64,000 bases of DNA from Castanea sativa (taxonomy: Eukaryota > Streptophyta > Magnoliopsida > Fagales > Fagaceae), in contig NC_134021.1 of assembly GCF_040712315.1 (NCBI RefSeq), forward strand, positions 25,736,001-25,800,000, read 5' to 3'. Below are positions 33,384 through 45,900 of the stretch, in pieces. The notes below the pieces were generated by a model. The model was not told where the DNA came from and did no database searches. It saw nothing but the letters and a program-made list of their open reading frames with translations. A program made the position numbers and the translations under genes. Each line of letters begins with the position of its first letter. The stretch's first letter is position 1.

Positions 33384-35600
33384 TTTTAATATTTGATATT
33401 GGTATATCATCGTCTCGTTGATTTGCTGGCTTGATTCCAATTACTGGATCCATATATTTATCTAATTTGACTGCTGGTGATTCTTTTGAGGTGTTCTTTT
33501 CGTTGATAATCATTGATTTGTGTGCTTAATTGGAGGAAATGTTCATTGAGACCCAAGTTTGTTGCATGTGAAATAATCATATTGTTCCTTTTTATTTGGT
33601 TCGAAAATGGGTGCAACTGCAGATCAATTCAATTGTGAGTCAATTTAGCTGCTTTTTATTCTCAATTTGATCATCTATGATTCTGGCCGAGGGCCCTGAA
33701 GAAACAGATCCATAGATAATATTTAACTCTATGGCCAAATCTTTATTAATCTCTAGCATTATCGAATGGAATTTGGCTTGGGTCTAATTCTCCTGCGCAG
33801 TAGACCCATCATGATCATGACACGTGGCCATTCTTACGGATTCAATGCATAAGAGCAGTGGACCCAATCTTTTTCATTGTTAGAAATATTAGAAAATTTT
33901 GAGTTGGCCTAAAGGTCATTAATGAGAACCATTTTCCTTTTCAGCATATGCCAGAGCATGTTTTAATTTTTCTATATGAAAATTCATAGTTGTAAACATA
34001 AAATCACCATGTGCACTCTCTAGTTAAGTTTTATTTTATGAGTTACTTATCAAAAAAGTTTTATTTTATATGAGTTGAACTTCAATTGAGAAAAAGAGTG
34101 AGCTCCTTGGACCAGGTTGGTGTAGGTGGGAAAATTTGGAAGACATGATGGAATTGCAACAAAGACTTCTATTTCGACTAAATTGTAACGGACCATCTGA
34201 CCAAACAATATCCTGCTAAAGAAGAAGACCTTAGACCAACCGAAACCACTCGGAGGGGGTGGCCAATGAGGCTTTCATGATTAAGTTAGAAAAACCAAAT
34301 GGAGAAAGTGAGAAAATGGAAGAGCTACAATGCCTAGAGCTTGTTAGGCATACATTGTTCTAGTGAGTGAGGGGGCATTTATACAGCATTTGGAGAATTT
34401 TTTGGGCCAGAAATTTAACCTAAGACCTAGCAATAGACCTACCAGCTAGCTGTTCCCTTAGATCGACTGAAGGGAGAGTGTCAAGATTGCAAGTGGTTGT
34501 GACAAGTTTAATAGCATTAAATATGATAATCAGATTTCTGTCATCGAGTTCAGCCACTAATTTTGGCTACAGGCTTCTGCTAGTTCGGCCATATAGTTCA
34601 ACCACTGAATTTGGCCATACAGTTCTTGTACATTTTTGGGTTGCAGGATTGAACCCATATTAGGAATATTTTATCTAGTGTTGGGAAGTAAAGGTTGGTA
34701 GTTTCTGGTAATTATATCGGGTCTTTCTTCTAGGTGTATCTTTTAGGAAAACTTAATGGATGAACACTACTAAAGGTAAAGGGTATATCAAAAGACCTTG
34801 TCTATGTTTCTAAAGTAGGACATTCAGAAGGTTTTGCTCAGGTAGAACTAGAAATCTTAATTCTTTGAAATGCTTTGTTGCTTGTGAGAACGTACCAATG
34901 TCACATATGTACTCTCATTCTAGTCATACTGTCGACACGGTTGGAACTTTTAAGTAACTAATGCATGTAGCTATAATTTAGTTCATAAACACACTTCCAA
35001 GATTGATATTTGATAATTGTTCATTTGACCTGTTTTGTACACAGACATTACTTGGATTGGGGTTCCTACATTTATTCAGAAAAAGTTACCAAATTAGTAA
35101 CTTATAAAACATAACTTTGCAAAATTTCAGAAAGGTTTTTGTGAACTGGAAAACTCATTAGTGGGAATATTTTTACCAAGTTCCCCCAATATTAATTTTT
35201 GTCATTTAATTCGGCAGCGAGTTATTTGATGTTCCTGTGTTTTCTGTTTTAATATTTCTTTTTGTTTTGGGGGGGTGTTTGTGTGGTGGGGTGAATCTCT
35301 CTCTCTCTCTCTCTCTCTCAAGCGAATTTTTCTTTGAAATACTTATCAAATTCTTGCCTGCTTTGGTTTTAAAAAAAGGCACGTGATGGACTTATTTCGT
35401 GTATTTCTTGGAAAATTTCCTTAATACTTTATACATTTCATTTGTCAGGACTGTTGGATAGTTTGCTCAATACTTTGTACATTCCATGTATAATTTCAGA
35501 TGGTGGATCTGATCATGCAGGACTCCCGCAGCCTGACTGGTTAAACATGCGCTTAATGCTTGGATACCATTGCAAAAATCAACTTAAGGACCTCAATGAG
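33072..35600 (+). other. Possible transcription unit with two exon-like pieces
   Basis: 33072-33260 is open and ends at a good donor (TTG/GTAAGTTTTC); it reads TTRRAQTPRTDLQAKKRHR ... LLLSATGSSILL but has no upstream ATG. 35521-35600 (or from 35500) lies between an acceptor (ATGCAG/GACTCC) and a strong donor (AATGAG/GTAAGTTATT) and reads LPQPDWLNMRLMLGYHCKN. A CT-rich leader-like stretch precedes the first piece. I do not recognise the protein, and no third exon was found, so this may be a gene remnant or a non-coding transcript. Confidence 0.22.
33339..33379. repeat. (TA)n microsatellite
   Basis: About 20 uninterrupted TA units. Confidence 0.95.
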
Positions 35601-36238
35601 GTAAGTTATTATCTGTAACAATGATTTCTTCAGCAACGCATACCAGCCATCAATTGGATTTTTGAGTTAAAATGAAAATTGAATGCACTCATTGAGGTGT
35701 TTATCTGTTTTTGTTCGCAGGGTTTAAAATTTTAAATTTGCAGCTATCACCACAGAAGGCCAAATATTTAGCATGTCTTGGATATTTGAAGTAGAGATTT
35801 CTGGGGAATCAATTTCAGTACAACCTTTAACATCAAAGACAGCCATTATTACCAACAAAATCTCTAGATCTTATACTTACATGTTGTTCACTGCCCCTAA
35901 TACTATTTTACAACCGAGTCCATGCCGGTGCAAATTTTACTTGATGAATGAAAAAAATCAATGCTTTCTTTCAAGTTTCTGACATCCAAAATACCAAAGC
36001 AGATACTATTTTTCCATGCAGGTCTTGCATGAAGCGGAGATATGATCTTGGAGGCAAAAACCCAAAAAATTATACAGAATGAGATGCTGTCAACAACACC
36101 AATTTGCTGGTCATCTAATTCCTAAACTCAACCGTCATTTCATATTTGCTCATTACCTTCAAAACAACCAATCCTCAAACAGCCCAGCCTTGCAGTAGGT
36201 ACCCAATAGGTTCCATCGTAATGCTGGTTTCTTCATTA

Positions 36239-36962
36239 TCATCCTACAGATTGCCCATTCAAGAGTGGCTGTTCTCCATCTGCTTTGAAGCAAAAACAAA
36301 ATAGATTAACATATTCATATTCACAAGAACAAGGAAAAAAATAACAAAGAAAGATTGGGGGTTTGGAGCCCTTCAAATGTATGCCATGGGAATATAATAT
36401 GCATCTGTTCTTGACAGCCACAAATGTAAGGTTGCTCTTGAACTAAATGATAACACGTTCATACCTCAATTGCTAAAACCTTAATGGCTTGATCATTACT
36501 ATATCTGGGTAATCTATCTACAAATTATCAGCCCTTAGATGGGGTTTGGTGCCCCTTCCTCTATATCTGCAGTCTCCCTCTATTGGCCTAATGTCTAATG
36601 TTTTTAACTATCTCAAAAAGATGCTTCAAGTCTGCTTCTGTTCATTTATGATCCAATGATATAACTAGTACAACAATTGGCTATATTCATTTATGATCCA
36701 ATAAGTACAGCCCTCATCCAAAACCAAGAAGACCCTAAGATTTTCAAGTACACTAATTAAATAATCCACACAATTGTACACGTACAACAATTGGCAATAT
36801 TCAATTCAAAAGAAATGAATGATGCAATCTGTAACATTTGGCAATATGTACACATGTATTTATTACCACTTTCACCATCAGATGCATAAGCAAGCCTGGC
36901 AATTGCATCAATGAGTGCCTGTTCATGATCCTGCATAGATGGTGTATACAAGAATCAAAACT

Positions 36963-36998
<36 letters not shown>

Positions 36999-39900
36999 CA
37001 TCACGTATCTTACTTTAAGCATTTTCTTTGCCTTTTCAAGCTCAGAAGGATCTGGCTGACTAGCACTGAAAACCCTCTCCACCTGTTGAGATTAAAATGA
37101 GAAGGATATCAATAAATAACATAATTTTACAAGAATTGGCTTAGTTTTGTTTTGTCATACATACCTCCTTTACCAACGTATCAGTGTTAAGCAATTCTAT
37201 ATCATCATAAACTTTCTTTCCAATACCATTTTGTGATGGCAAAAATTCTTTTCTAGATTGAACCCTCATGGGTCCTCTCCCTCTTCCAGCACCTGGAACA
37301 ACACCACCACGGCTCAAGGCTTTCTTAAACCCACGGGCTTGCCCACTGTGACCCCCTCGATGCAATATGCCTGGATCCTCACCATCCCATCGAATATCCT
37401 CGGGAGAGATCTGTTATAAGTAGGCTATCAATATAGATCTGTTTGAGATTGAGAGAACCTTCACAATCTAGGAGAGAAAGTTGTCTAATCCATGACGAGT
37501 CAACAAAACAGAAAGGGTTGGACATATCAAATGGATGACCTATCCTCGAACAAAAATACTTGGAGCTAAAAAAGGAAAAGAAGAAAAGCCAATGCAAACA
37601 GCTTAAAGCAAGTTTTTCACCAAATGAGCTTAAAAAATCAAACTACAAGCTTAACCTAAAGTTTCTTTTGCACAGCACTTGAAACTGAAGATTATACCAT
37701 CGGTGCTTCAAATTATCCCTAACAAGCACAATGTTCATGATCTTAAGCCAAAGGGTATAGCCCATTTAACTGGTCCTCTGCATAATATCCTACACCTCTT
37801 TAGTCTTCCATACAAAGGCCTTGGGCCAAAAGCTTCTGCAGATGAAATCAGTTTTACATTATGTACGAGCACACAGTGCCCAAGAGGAGTGGATAGTTTT
37901 TGGAATTTAATGGTGCATATTTAGATAAGGCAAAAGAAATATATCTAATACAAAACTGGCTGCTGTTTCTGTCACTTCTTCAATTTAGACAACCCCAAAT
38001 GCACCAAACACCATCACAGAGATATGAAGTGTTTTGAAAACTTATAGTCACCAGAAAGGTTTATAAAATTGATACATGGACTTCATTTAAAGAATTAATA
38101 TTAGTAGAAAACCAAATCTGGAAAAAAAAAAAAAAATTTAAGTAGTTCAAGGTTTGAGAATTTATGTCCAAGCCCAAAAGAATCTGAATAGGCTAGGATC
38201 AAAACTGTTCAATTGATTCTGGATTACAGCATTACAGACTACATAGGGTCAATTCAACCTAAGTTTTGCCAAACTAGCCTAGCCTGCTTACATCTGTACC
38301 AATACATCAGCATTCACATGAGCACACACAAGACATGCACACAAATGAAGATACCCTCAAGTGCCTGGTTTGCTACTACACTGTTAATACATATCTAAAT
38401 TCGAAACAAGTTCATATCCACAAGTAGTTCGTATGAAGTTACTGAATTAAACAGTGTTCTGATCTTAATCCCATAGCAGCCAACTTGTGCCAGTCCCAGT
38501 CCATCACTACCACTCAACCTCCATCATTAAACCTAACCGAAAGACATAACCCCAATCCTCAACACCACCCCTCAACAAAGCTCAAACCAAGTCCAGCCAT
38601 AACAAGTTACAACCCCACTGCCATCACTAAAACCTAAACAAAAAACGACCAAAAAAAATCACCACCAACCAAGACTCAAACCACCAACACCTAGCTGCCA
38701 TGAAGCAACCACCACGAGCTTGAAGTTCAGTCCACATATCTAAAAACCATCATGTGGCATTGCCCAAGCACCAAGGGACCCTTCTAGCTGTTGTTCCAGC
38801 ATGTCAGGAGGCCCACCACTAAACAACACCCATTGGTGACTCCAATCACTGATCATGAATTTCCTAGTTGTGTCCCCCACTCTACCAAGTGCCAGCGTCA
38901 CACTCTTATGGGGAGCTGCCTTCTTTTTTGCCATTAAGTTGTTCCACTATGTCATCATTCCACTCCAGATTGATGGAGAATAATTCCACCTTATCGATGG
39001 AAGCTAAGAGCTATGTTTTGTTTAAATGTGGGTTAGTTGAAGAATAGTGTGAAGCAGGATTTTTTTTTTTCAAGGTACAAGGAACGATTTGATAGCGAAG
39101 CATAGGTCAGTCCAGACACATGGTGCTTCATCAACCCAAACCATTAAAAACAGAATCAGGTAGCTTGTCTGGATTATTCAGGCTACATGAGAGTTGGCCA
39201 ACAAACCAAGTTTCAACCCATCAAGGCCCGCATCCTAGTAGCCCATCAGCCTCTAGAAAGGCCCTGAGCTTGAAATAGTCAGGTCAGCCCAGATTCTTGT
39301 CATAATTTAAGTTTATTATACTAGTGCACAATAGTGATAATAGAGGAACTTAAATTTGATGGTCATCAAATCCCATGGATCACCATGAGATGGACCAATT
39401 CTTCAAATAAATAAAATTTTCAGATAACAGGGTTAGGTTGGCCACAATGAAGCTCATAGGTGGAGCTCAAGAACACTAGTATGGTATTGAAAACCTTCTC
39501 CTTTGAGCTTGCCATTACTGGTTGGGGTAAAATGAAAGAAAAAACTTAAAAGAGTAATATCTACCCCAATACCTATCAACAGAAATACCTACCCTAATCT
39601 ATTTAGGATGATATTCTAGGTTGAACAAAGAATGTAAGACAACGGAGCAGACAATCAGTGGCAGAATTTAAAGAAGACAAGATGAATGCTCATATAATTT
39701 ATAGTTCAAAGTCCCAATCTACGATGGAACAAACTCTAGAAAGTCTATTGAAGGGCATTCTAGAATTATCTGCAAAAATCAAGTCAATGACTCTTCCTTC
39801 CAAAGGATGACATGTACCAATGAAATTACTGCTCCCAGATTCCCTATGACAGTTTGTAATAAGATCTTGGAGCTGAAGGAACATCAAGTACCACAAGAAC

Positions 39901-42900
39901 CTAATGTTGAAGTGGAGGTACAAGTGGCAACAGATATTACTATAACACTAGAGCAGCAAGAAGAGCATAATGCATTGTAGACAGCGGGATGGAATACCTG
40001 AACCATGTAGTAGATTTAACATAACCTATTGAAGCATCAAATATTTCTTACCCCTCATATGAAGGAAGATTTCCCATTTCTTGATGAAATTTCAGCAAGA
40101 AAGCAAAGAATTAGAGGGTATACAAGTTGAGAAAAGTGATTTTGATTCATTTGCTACTATTACTAATCAGTCATATATGGTGCATGGAGTGGGGAAACTT
40201 GATAAAGGGAAAAGACTTGATACAATGGTGATTTCAGTTGATTGAGATAAGGCTATATCATTTGCAGCACTGATTCCATCAATTGATTTTATCATTCCAG
40301 AAAAAGTTAATGATATAGTACATGAAATTTAATCATACAATGAAACAAAAAATTTCTTTGTTCTTAGAGTTGCCCAAGATGCTTCAAGGGTTGGTACAAG
40401 TATCAAGTGCAAGAGTTCTCATCCTTTAACACTTTAAAACTAAAGAACAAGTTGTCTCCAACCAAGGGATAATGATGTGGGAAGCACGGAGACAAAATAT
40501 TTTAATTAAGTTTTGGAATTCAATTGTATTTTATATAAGATTTATTACATATTGAAATTAAAAAAGCGAAGAAGAAGATATCTTAAGATTTAGAATCTTA
40601 GGAAAAAAGAAAACAGATAGAAAACAAACAAGTGAATGTTTTAACAACCCCCCCTCCCCCCAAAAAAAAGATAAGGCCATGAGACTTACCTCTTTGAGAT
40701 CAACCCATTCCCAGGTCTCACTAGCTGTATTAATATCATATACCAAAGCATGCCGGCCCTGTTATTAACAAGAATCTAGTGAGCATGGATGAAGAATATG
40801 ATAGATAAGGAAATATTTAAAATAAAATTAATTTCAATATGCTAGCCATTTTATTCACATGAAATGAGAGGGGCAGTGTGGTGAAAGTGTGAGGCGCACT
40901 TAAGTGCAAAGACCTCAAAGCATGTGCTTAATTGAAGCAAATCACACATTTTTAAAGAATAATATAGTAAATTTGAAAATAATTATTAATCTATAATATG
41001 ATAATCAAATGATTAGCTACTCATACAAAATTTAAATGTATAATTTTATTACATTATATTGTGCTTCACATAATCTACATAATAATCACATTTAATACAA
41101 GTGATCAAAATGAAGCTCATGATTGAATCCAATATACTTAGGGTCTATTTGGGATCTACTTATTTTGTTGAAACTAAATTTTTTTTGCTGAAATAGTACA
41201 GTGAGACCCATGAATAGTACCAAAAAGTGCAGTGGGCTCATGAATAGTAGCAAAAAAAAGCTGAATAGTAACATAAGTTGGCAAAATTAATCATGCCAAA
41301 CGGACACTTAAAAGACAAAGACCAAAAAGCACTAGAATGGTAAGTACTAAGTAGTGATTATATGCCTAAGCAATGAAATGCCAACCTAAATTATATAATG
41401 ATCCTCTTCACTAAGCATAGGACCATCATCATTTTCATAACAAAATTTGTAACTTTAAACTTTCATCATCTTTCTCTTCTAAATTAACAACCTCTTTCTC
41501 ATTAGGAGCATGCTATAAACTAGAAGTCTAGAACTAAACCCATTGTCCTTCCTTCTGAACTCACTCATGTTAGATCTTTCTTCTTCAACTCCAGCAGCTC
41601 TACCAACACTGCCCCATTTCAAGTAATCATCATTAAACATAAGACCATCTTCAGTACATTCATCTGGACTGCTGCTAGTGTTGTGTGGTCCTTATCCTTT
41701 ACACTATATCTCAATTTGGTCCCTAACTTACAAAGGGAGGGTAAATTACAAAGTTGGTCCTTATCCTCTACACTATATCTCAATTTGGTCCCTAACTTTT
41801 TAATTGTGTCAATTTAATCCCTAACCTATTTAATATTGTGTCAATTTGGTCACTGCCATTATCTTTTGAATGAAAAAAGCTGATGTGTCAAATAAAATAA
41901 TAAAAATTGATTTTTCATGCCACATCAACTGCTAACTATACCACCACATTAGATTTAAAAAAAAAACCAAATTAAAATTAGTATTTCTAAGGATAGTAAT
42001 TCAAAAGTTCTTGTCCTCCGCCGGTCCACCCCCATCGTCCACTTCACCAACGTCAAGAAATTTCGGAACACACATTGGGTTGATCACAAGAAGATGTGGA
42101 AATTATAAGATGGTGTGGATGGGTTTGCGGCTAGAGATAGGAGGTGCCAAAAAGGCGATTAGGTAGCTGAACTTTATTACCCAGTAAGACAGGATGCAAA
42201 GTAGAGCAACAAGGTTGCCAATTGGGAGTGTTTGCTGTTGGAGATTGGGCATAATGCTTCTGCAGTGTAGTGATATTCCCAATTGTTTGTGATCTATATT
42301 TGTAAATGTATATATGATTCGAATGAATTGATATTAGTATTGTCTTCAGATTTTTATATTGTTATATTTAACAATGATTAATATTAACAGATCTAGAAAT
42401 TAGTTTTCAATGTTTTTCTTATTTAAAATTCTAGTCTTACTGGGTAATAGGTCTAGAGAAGGGAGACGGTGTTGGATTTATTTTCTTTGGAATCTTGGTT
42501 GAATCAAAGCTTGCATCGATGGGTTTCTCGTGCTTAGGTGATGGTGGCAATGTTGCAGAGAGAGGTGAGGTGAGGAAAAGAAGATGATGAAACTACACAG
42601 ATTAAGTGGGCTTTTTTTAAACCGTGGGATTAGTAAATTGCCATGTGTCATTTAACATTTCAATTTGAGTTTTATAAAAAAAAAAAAAATCTAACATGGC
42701 AGTGTAGTTAGTAGTTGATGTGGCATGGAAAATCATTTTTTATTATTCTGTTTGACACATCAGCTTTTCCCATCCAAAGGATAACGGCAAGGACCGAATT
42801 AACACAATATTAAAAAGGTTAGGGACCAAATTGACACAATTAAAAAGTTAGGGACCAAATTGAGATATACTATAAAGGATAGGGATCAACTTTGTAATTT

Positions 42901-45900
42901 ACCCTATTTTTACTCTTCTAAAATTTATAATGAGGGGTTGACTTATGTATAGTGCATCAAGACACAGTATTGGTATGTGTAAAAAATGGCCTATGTCAAT
43001 AGTATTAAAATCTAACTATTAACTATAATATGTAGTTTTATATTATTTTTAAATAAAAGCACACTTTAGGAACATTTTCTAAAACATGCTTCACTCAGGG
43101 TTGTTAAAAGCACTGAGCGCACTTAAGCGCAAAGCGCAAGCGCGCGCCTGATCAATGTGAAGTGCACATTTAAAAAAAAAATTTAATAAATTAAAAAAAT
43201 TTATTAATGATTAATACAACAATCAAGCGATCAATTAATAATATAAATTACAATAAAACATTTTATATGATTTATATAACATTTATATAATTCTATTGTG
43301 CTTTACAAAATATATGCAACCATGATATTTGATGACCATGATTACAAAACATGGTTGAATCAAAATAGAAGTATAGAACCAAGAAGGCAAAGGCTAAAAA
43401 GTACTAGAATGTTAAGTAATGTTATCTTTGTGAGTGTTTGATTTAGTAATTGTTTGTTTGTGTTTGTTTTTGTGGTTGTGGTTAAAAGTCAAAAAATATC
43501 TAAAGAGATAGGCTTAGGTGTATGCTAGCACACCACACTATTAGTTTTTATATATTAAATCAATGGCTTATATCAAACATATTTAGATCTAATGGCTAAA
43601 AATCAAATCAGGATTTAAAAAAAAAAAATTACAAAAAGCTCAAAAAAGTGCGCTTTACGCTTAATAAAAAAGCTAAAAAAAGCACGCTTTTGTGAGGATG
43701 CTTCGCTTTAGAGGGAAAAAGCCCCAAGGGCTCTGCGCTTTGCGCTTAAGCACGCTTTTAACAACACTGGCTTCACTTTAGGTACCAAAAGTGCTTCACC
43801 TATGGCACTTCGCTCTTTAACTGTGCTTTTACCACCACTAGAGATGGCAAAGGATTATAGTCAAATAAGCCAATGAGCTTTAGCTCAAATCACTCCTCCT
43901 AACTCCTATCTTCTTTATAAGAGTAAGGAGGAGGACGAGGTAGTGGATTAAAAACCCATTGTGTGTAACTTACCAATATATAAAGGATTGTAGTTTAATA
44001 ATCTTAGCATTAATCAAATAATTGTAGACTATTTACAAGCAGGAAAGCATGAGGACAAAAAATGACATTGTTCATATTTGACAACAAATTACCATAAAAA
44101 AATAATGCAGATAGAGTAGGCAAAAATTGATAAAACATGCAAATGGGAAACCAAAACATAAACATATTACCCCTTAACTGTTTAAGAACAATGAATTAAA
44201 TATATATCCTAATAATCAGATTATTCTAACATACTATGCAACTTCTCCCTGATGCTGGCCAGATAACACATGGTCTTCATCCATCCTTAGGAAAGGAGGG
44301 ACCTCATTGAGAGCACCAAACCCATGCATTGACTTTGGTGTGAGGATCAAGGAGTCTCTAGCGTACCACCAAATTGAGGATGATTTAAAAGTCTTCATCC
44401 CTTAGTGCACAAGCTCCCATCAACCTAAAGTGAGTGCACCTGCTCTCTAAGCTCTCCAAGGGGGTCAACTGTTTTTAGCATACAATGACATGGCTGACAC
44501 TCTTTTAAGTTGCTCACAGAAGCATAAACATGAAGGCAATGATTTCTCTATCAAAATCGCTCTTCATCTCGTTCATTCTCTAAAAATAAAACACCCTCAA
44601 GGAAAAGATGGTTTCATGACATCATGAGAGATCCAATTGTTGGTACCAAGTCACTACTCTTAGCCTGCTTTCACCTAGAGGTTGTCTCAGATTCTCACTC
44701 TTCTCTCATTGTCTGACTCTCAATCAATCCATCCAACTTCTGGTGCACCTCCTCCTTCAAGAACCTTAACCCCAAAATAACCAGGGAATATACTTAGTTT
44801 TAAACAAATTTTTTTTTTTTAAATGTTACACATGCACCCAATGGCTTTGACCTAGTTTTTTAAACAAGTTATGGTTGCAGAGGCAGGTGCCTAAAAGATC
44901 AAATAATAACCAATAAACTGAAATAGCCTTTCAAGCATCGAAACAAGTTTTCTCATATTATATCCTCACTCACTACATAGCCTTTCAAGATCTTATAATT
45001 ACCTCACCATTCAGACGGGTTTAAAAACTTTGAACATACCTCAGTAGAGTTGTAATCTGTTATGACAGCCTCATAGAAATTGTTGTCATCAGGCCATCTT
45101 GTCCACACTTTCCTTCCAATTAATGGTTCAAATGTTGTAGCGTCAGCAGGTTCATTTGCCGCAATGGCACCGGAAGAGCTGCGATTAGCAAAATGTCTAC
45201 TTCCGGCAGGACCTGAGGTAGGGTACTGCATAGGCTTCGTTGAGGGTAACACAGACAACGGCTGACCCTGAAAAGGGAATTGCAAGATAAGCAACAAAAT
45301 CCAGGTCAAAGGTAAAACATATTGTATCACTTCTATTGTGAGTGATAAATGCCTATAATTAGGCTTTTGGCACTAGATCCAAAAGTGGCTCCTTTTTTTG
45401 CAGCTAGCAATAATGACTGCATGAATGGAGCTACTGGTAGAGCACTTAAAGGCAGTGATGCAAAAAAGGTACCAATTGGGATGTCTTCTGTTTCTTGCGA
45501 GATGCTGAGACAGTAGGACTGGGTACAAGATCATGACCAAGATGAGATGTGTTGAGTCTGGCAGGTTGCTGCCCACCCGATTGTCTCCACTCCCTGAAAG
45601 CATCGTTCAACAGAAAACATTAAATTTCAAAAGCATTAACTACTAGAAGTTTTATCACTTATTTTTAATTGTAATGGTTTCATCAAACAGTCAAACCTTA
45701 TCTTACGAATAATGTCATCAGCATTAACCTTGGTCAGAAGTTCCCTGTGCTCGTCATCTGATACTCTCAACTCTTTCCTAAGTTCAGTTATCATTTCTTC
45801 TTTCTCCTGACGGATAAACATAAAATGGCGCAACCAAATTATCCAGCTAGAAAATAAAAAGATAAAAGGCTAATAAAAACATGTGAAATAAAGAAAAGTA

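Larger units (their letters stand above)
32834..36238. other. Region between MITE and EML gene: no firm gene
   Basis: It holds CT-rich tracts (about 33035-33053 and 35297-35319), a TA microsatellite and two exon-like pieces (separate entry). The remainder is AT-rich and unassigned. The last few hundred bases probably contain the 3' end of the EML transcript, which runs leftward. Confidence 0.5.
40874..43840. mobile_element. Old hAT-like element in the EML intron, carrying nested insertions
   Basis: The left end CAGTGTGGTGAAAGTGTGAG resembles the complement of the right end TAGTGGTGGTAAAAGCACAG. The flanking 8-mers gagagggg (40866-40873) and gagatggc (43841-43848) agree at six positions. Next to the ends are 'gcgcacttaagtgcaaag' and similar words, also found in the nested MITE at 43096-43769. 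The middle is filled by a Tourist MITE, a MULE-like element and that MITE. The outer boundaries are tentative. Confidence 0.35.

Noticed and set aside
39699..40440. Possible small gene or retroelement fragment within EML intron 6 (e.g. the minus-strand frame at 39699-39923)
   Set aside because: Coding-like words but no recognised domain and no splice structure; left as unassigned intron sequence.
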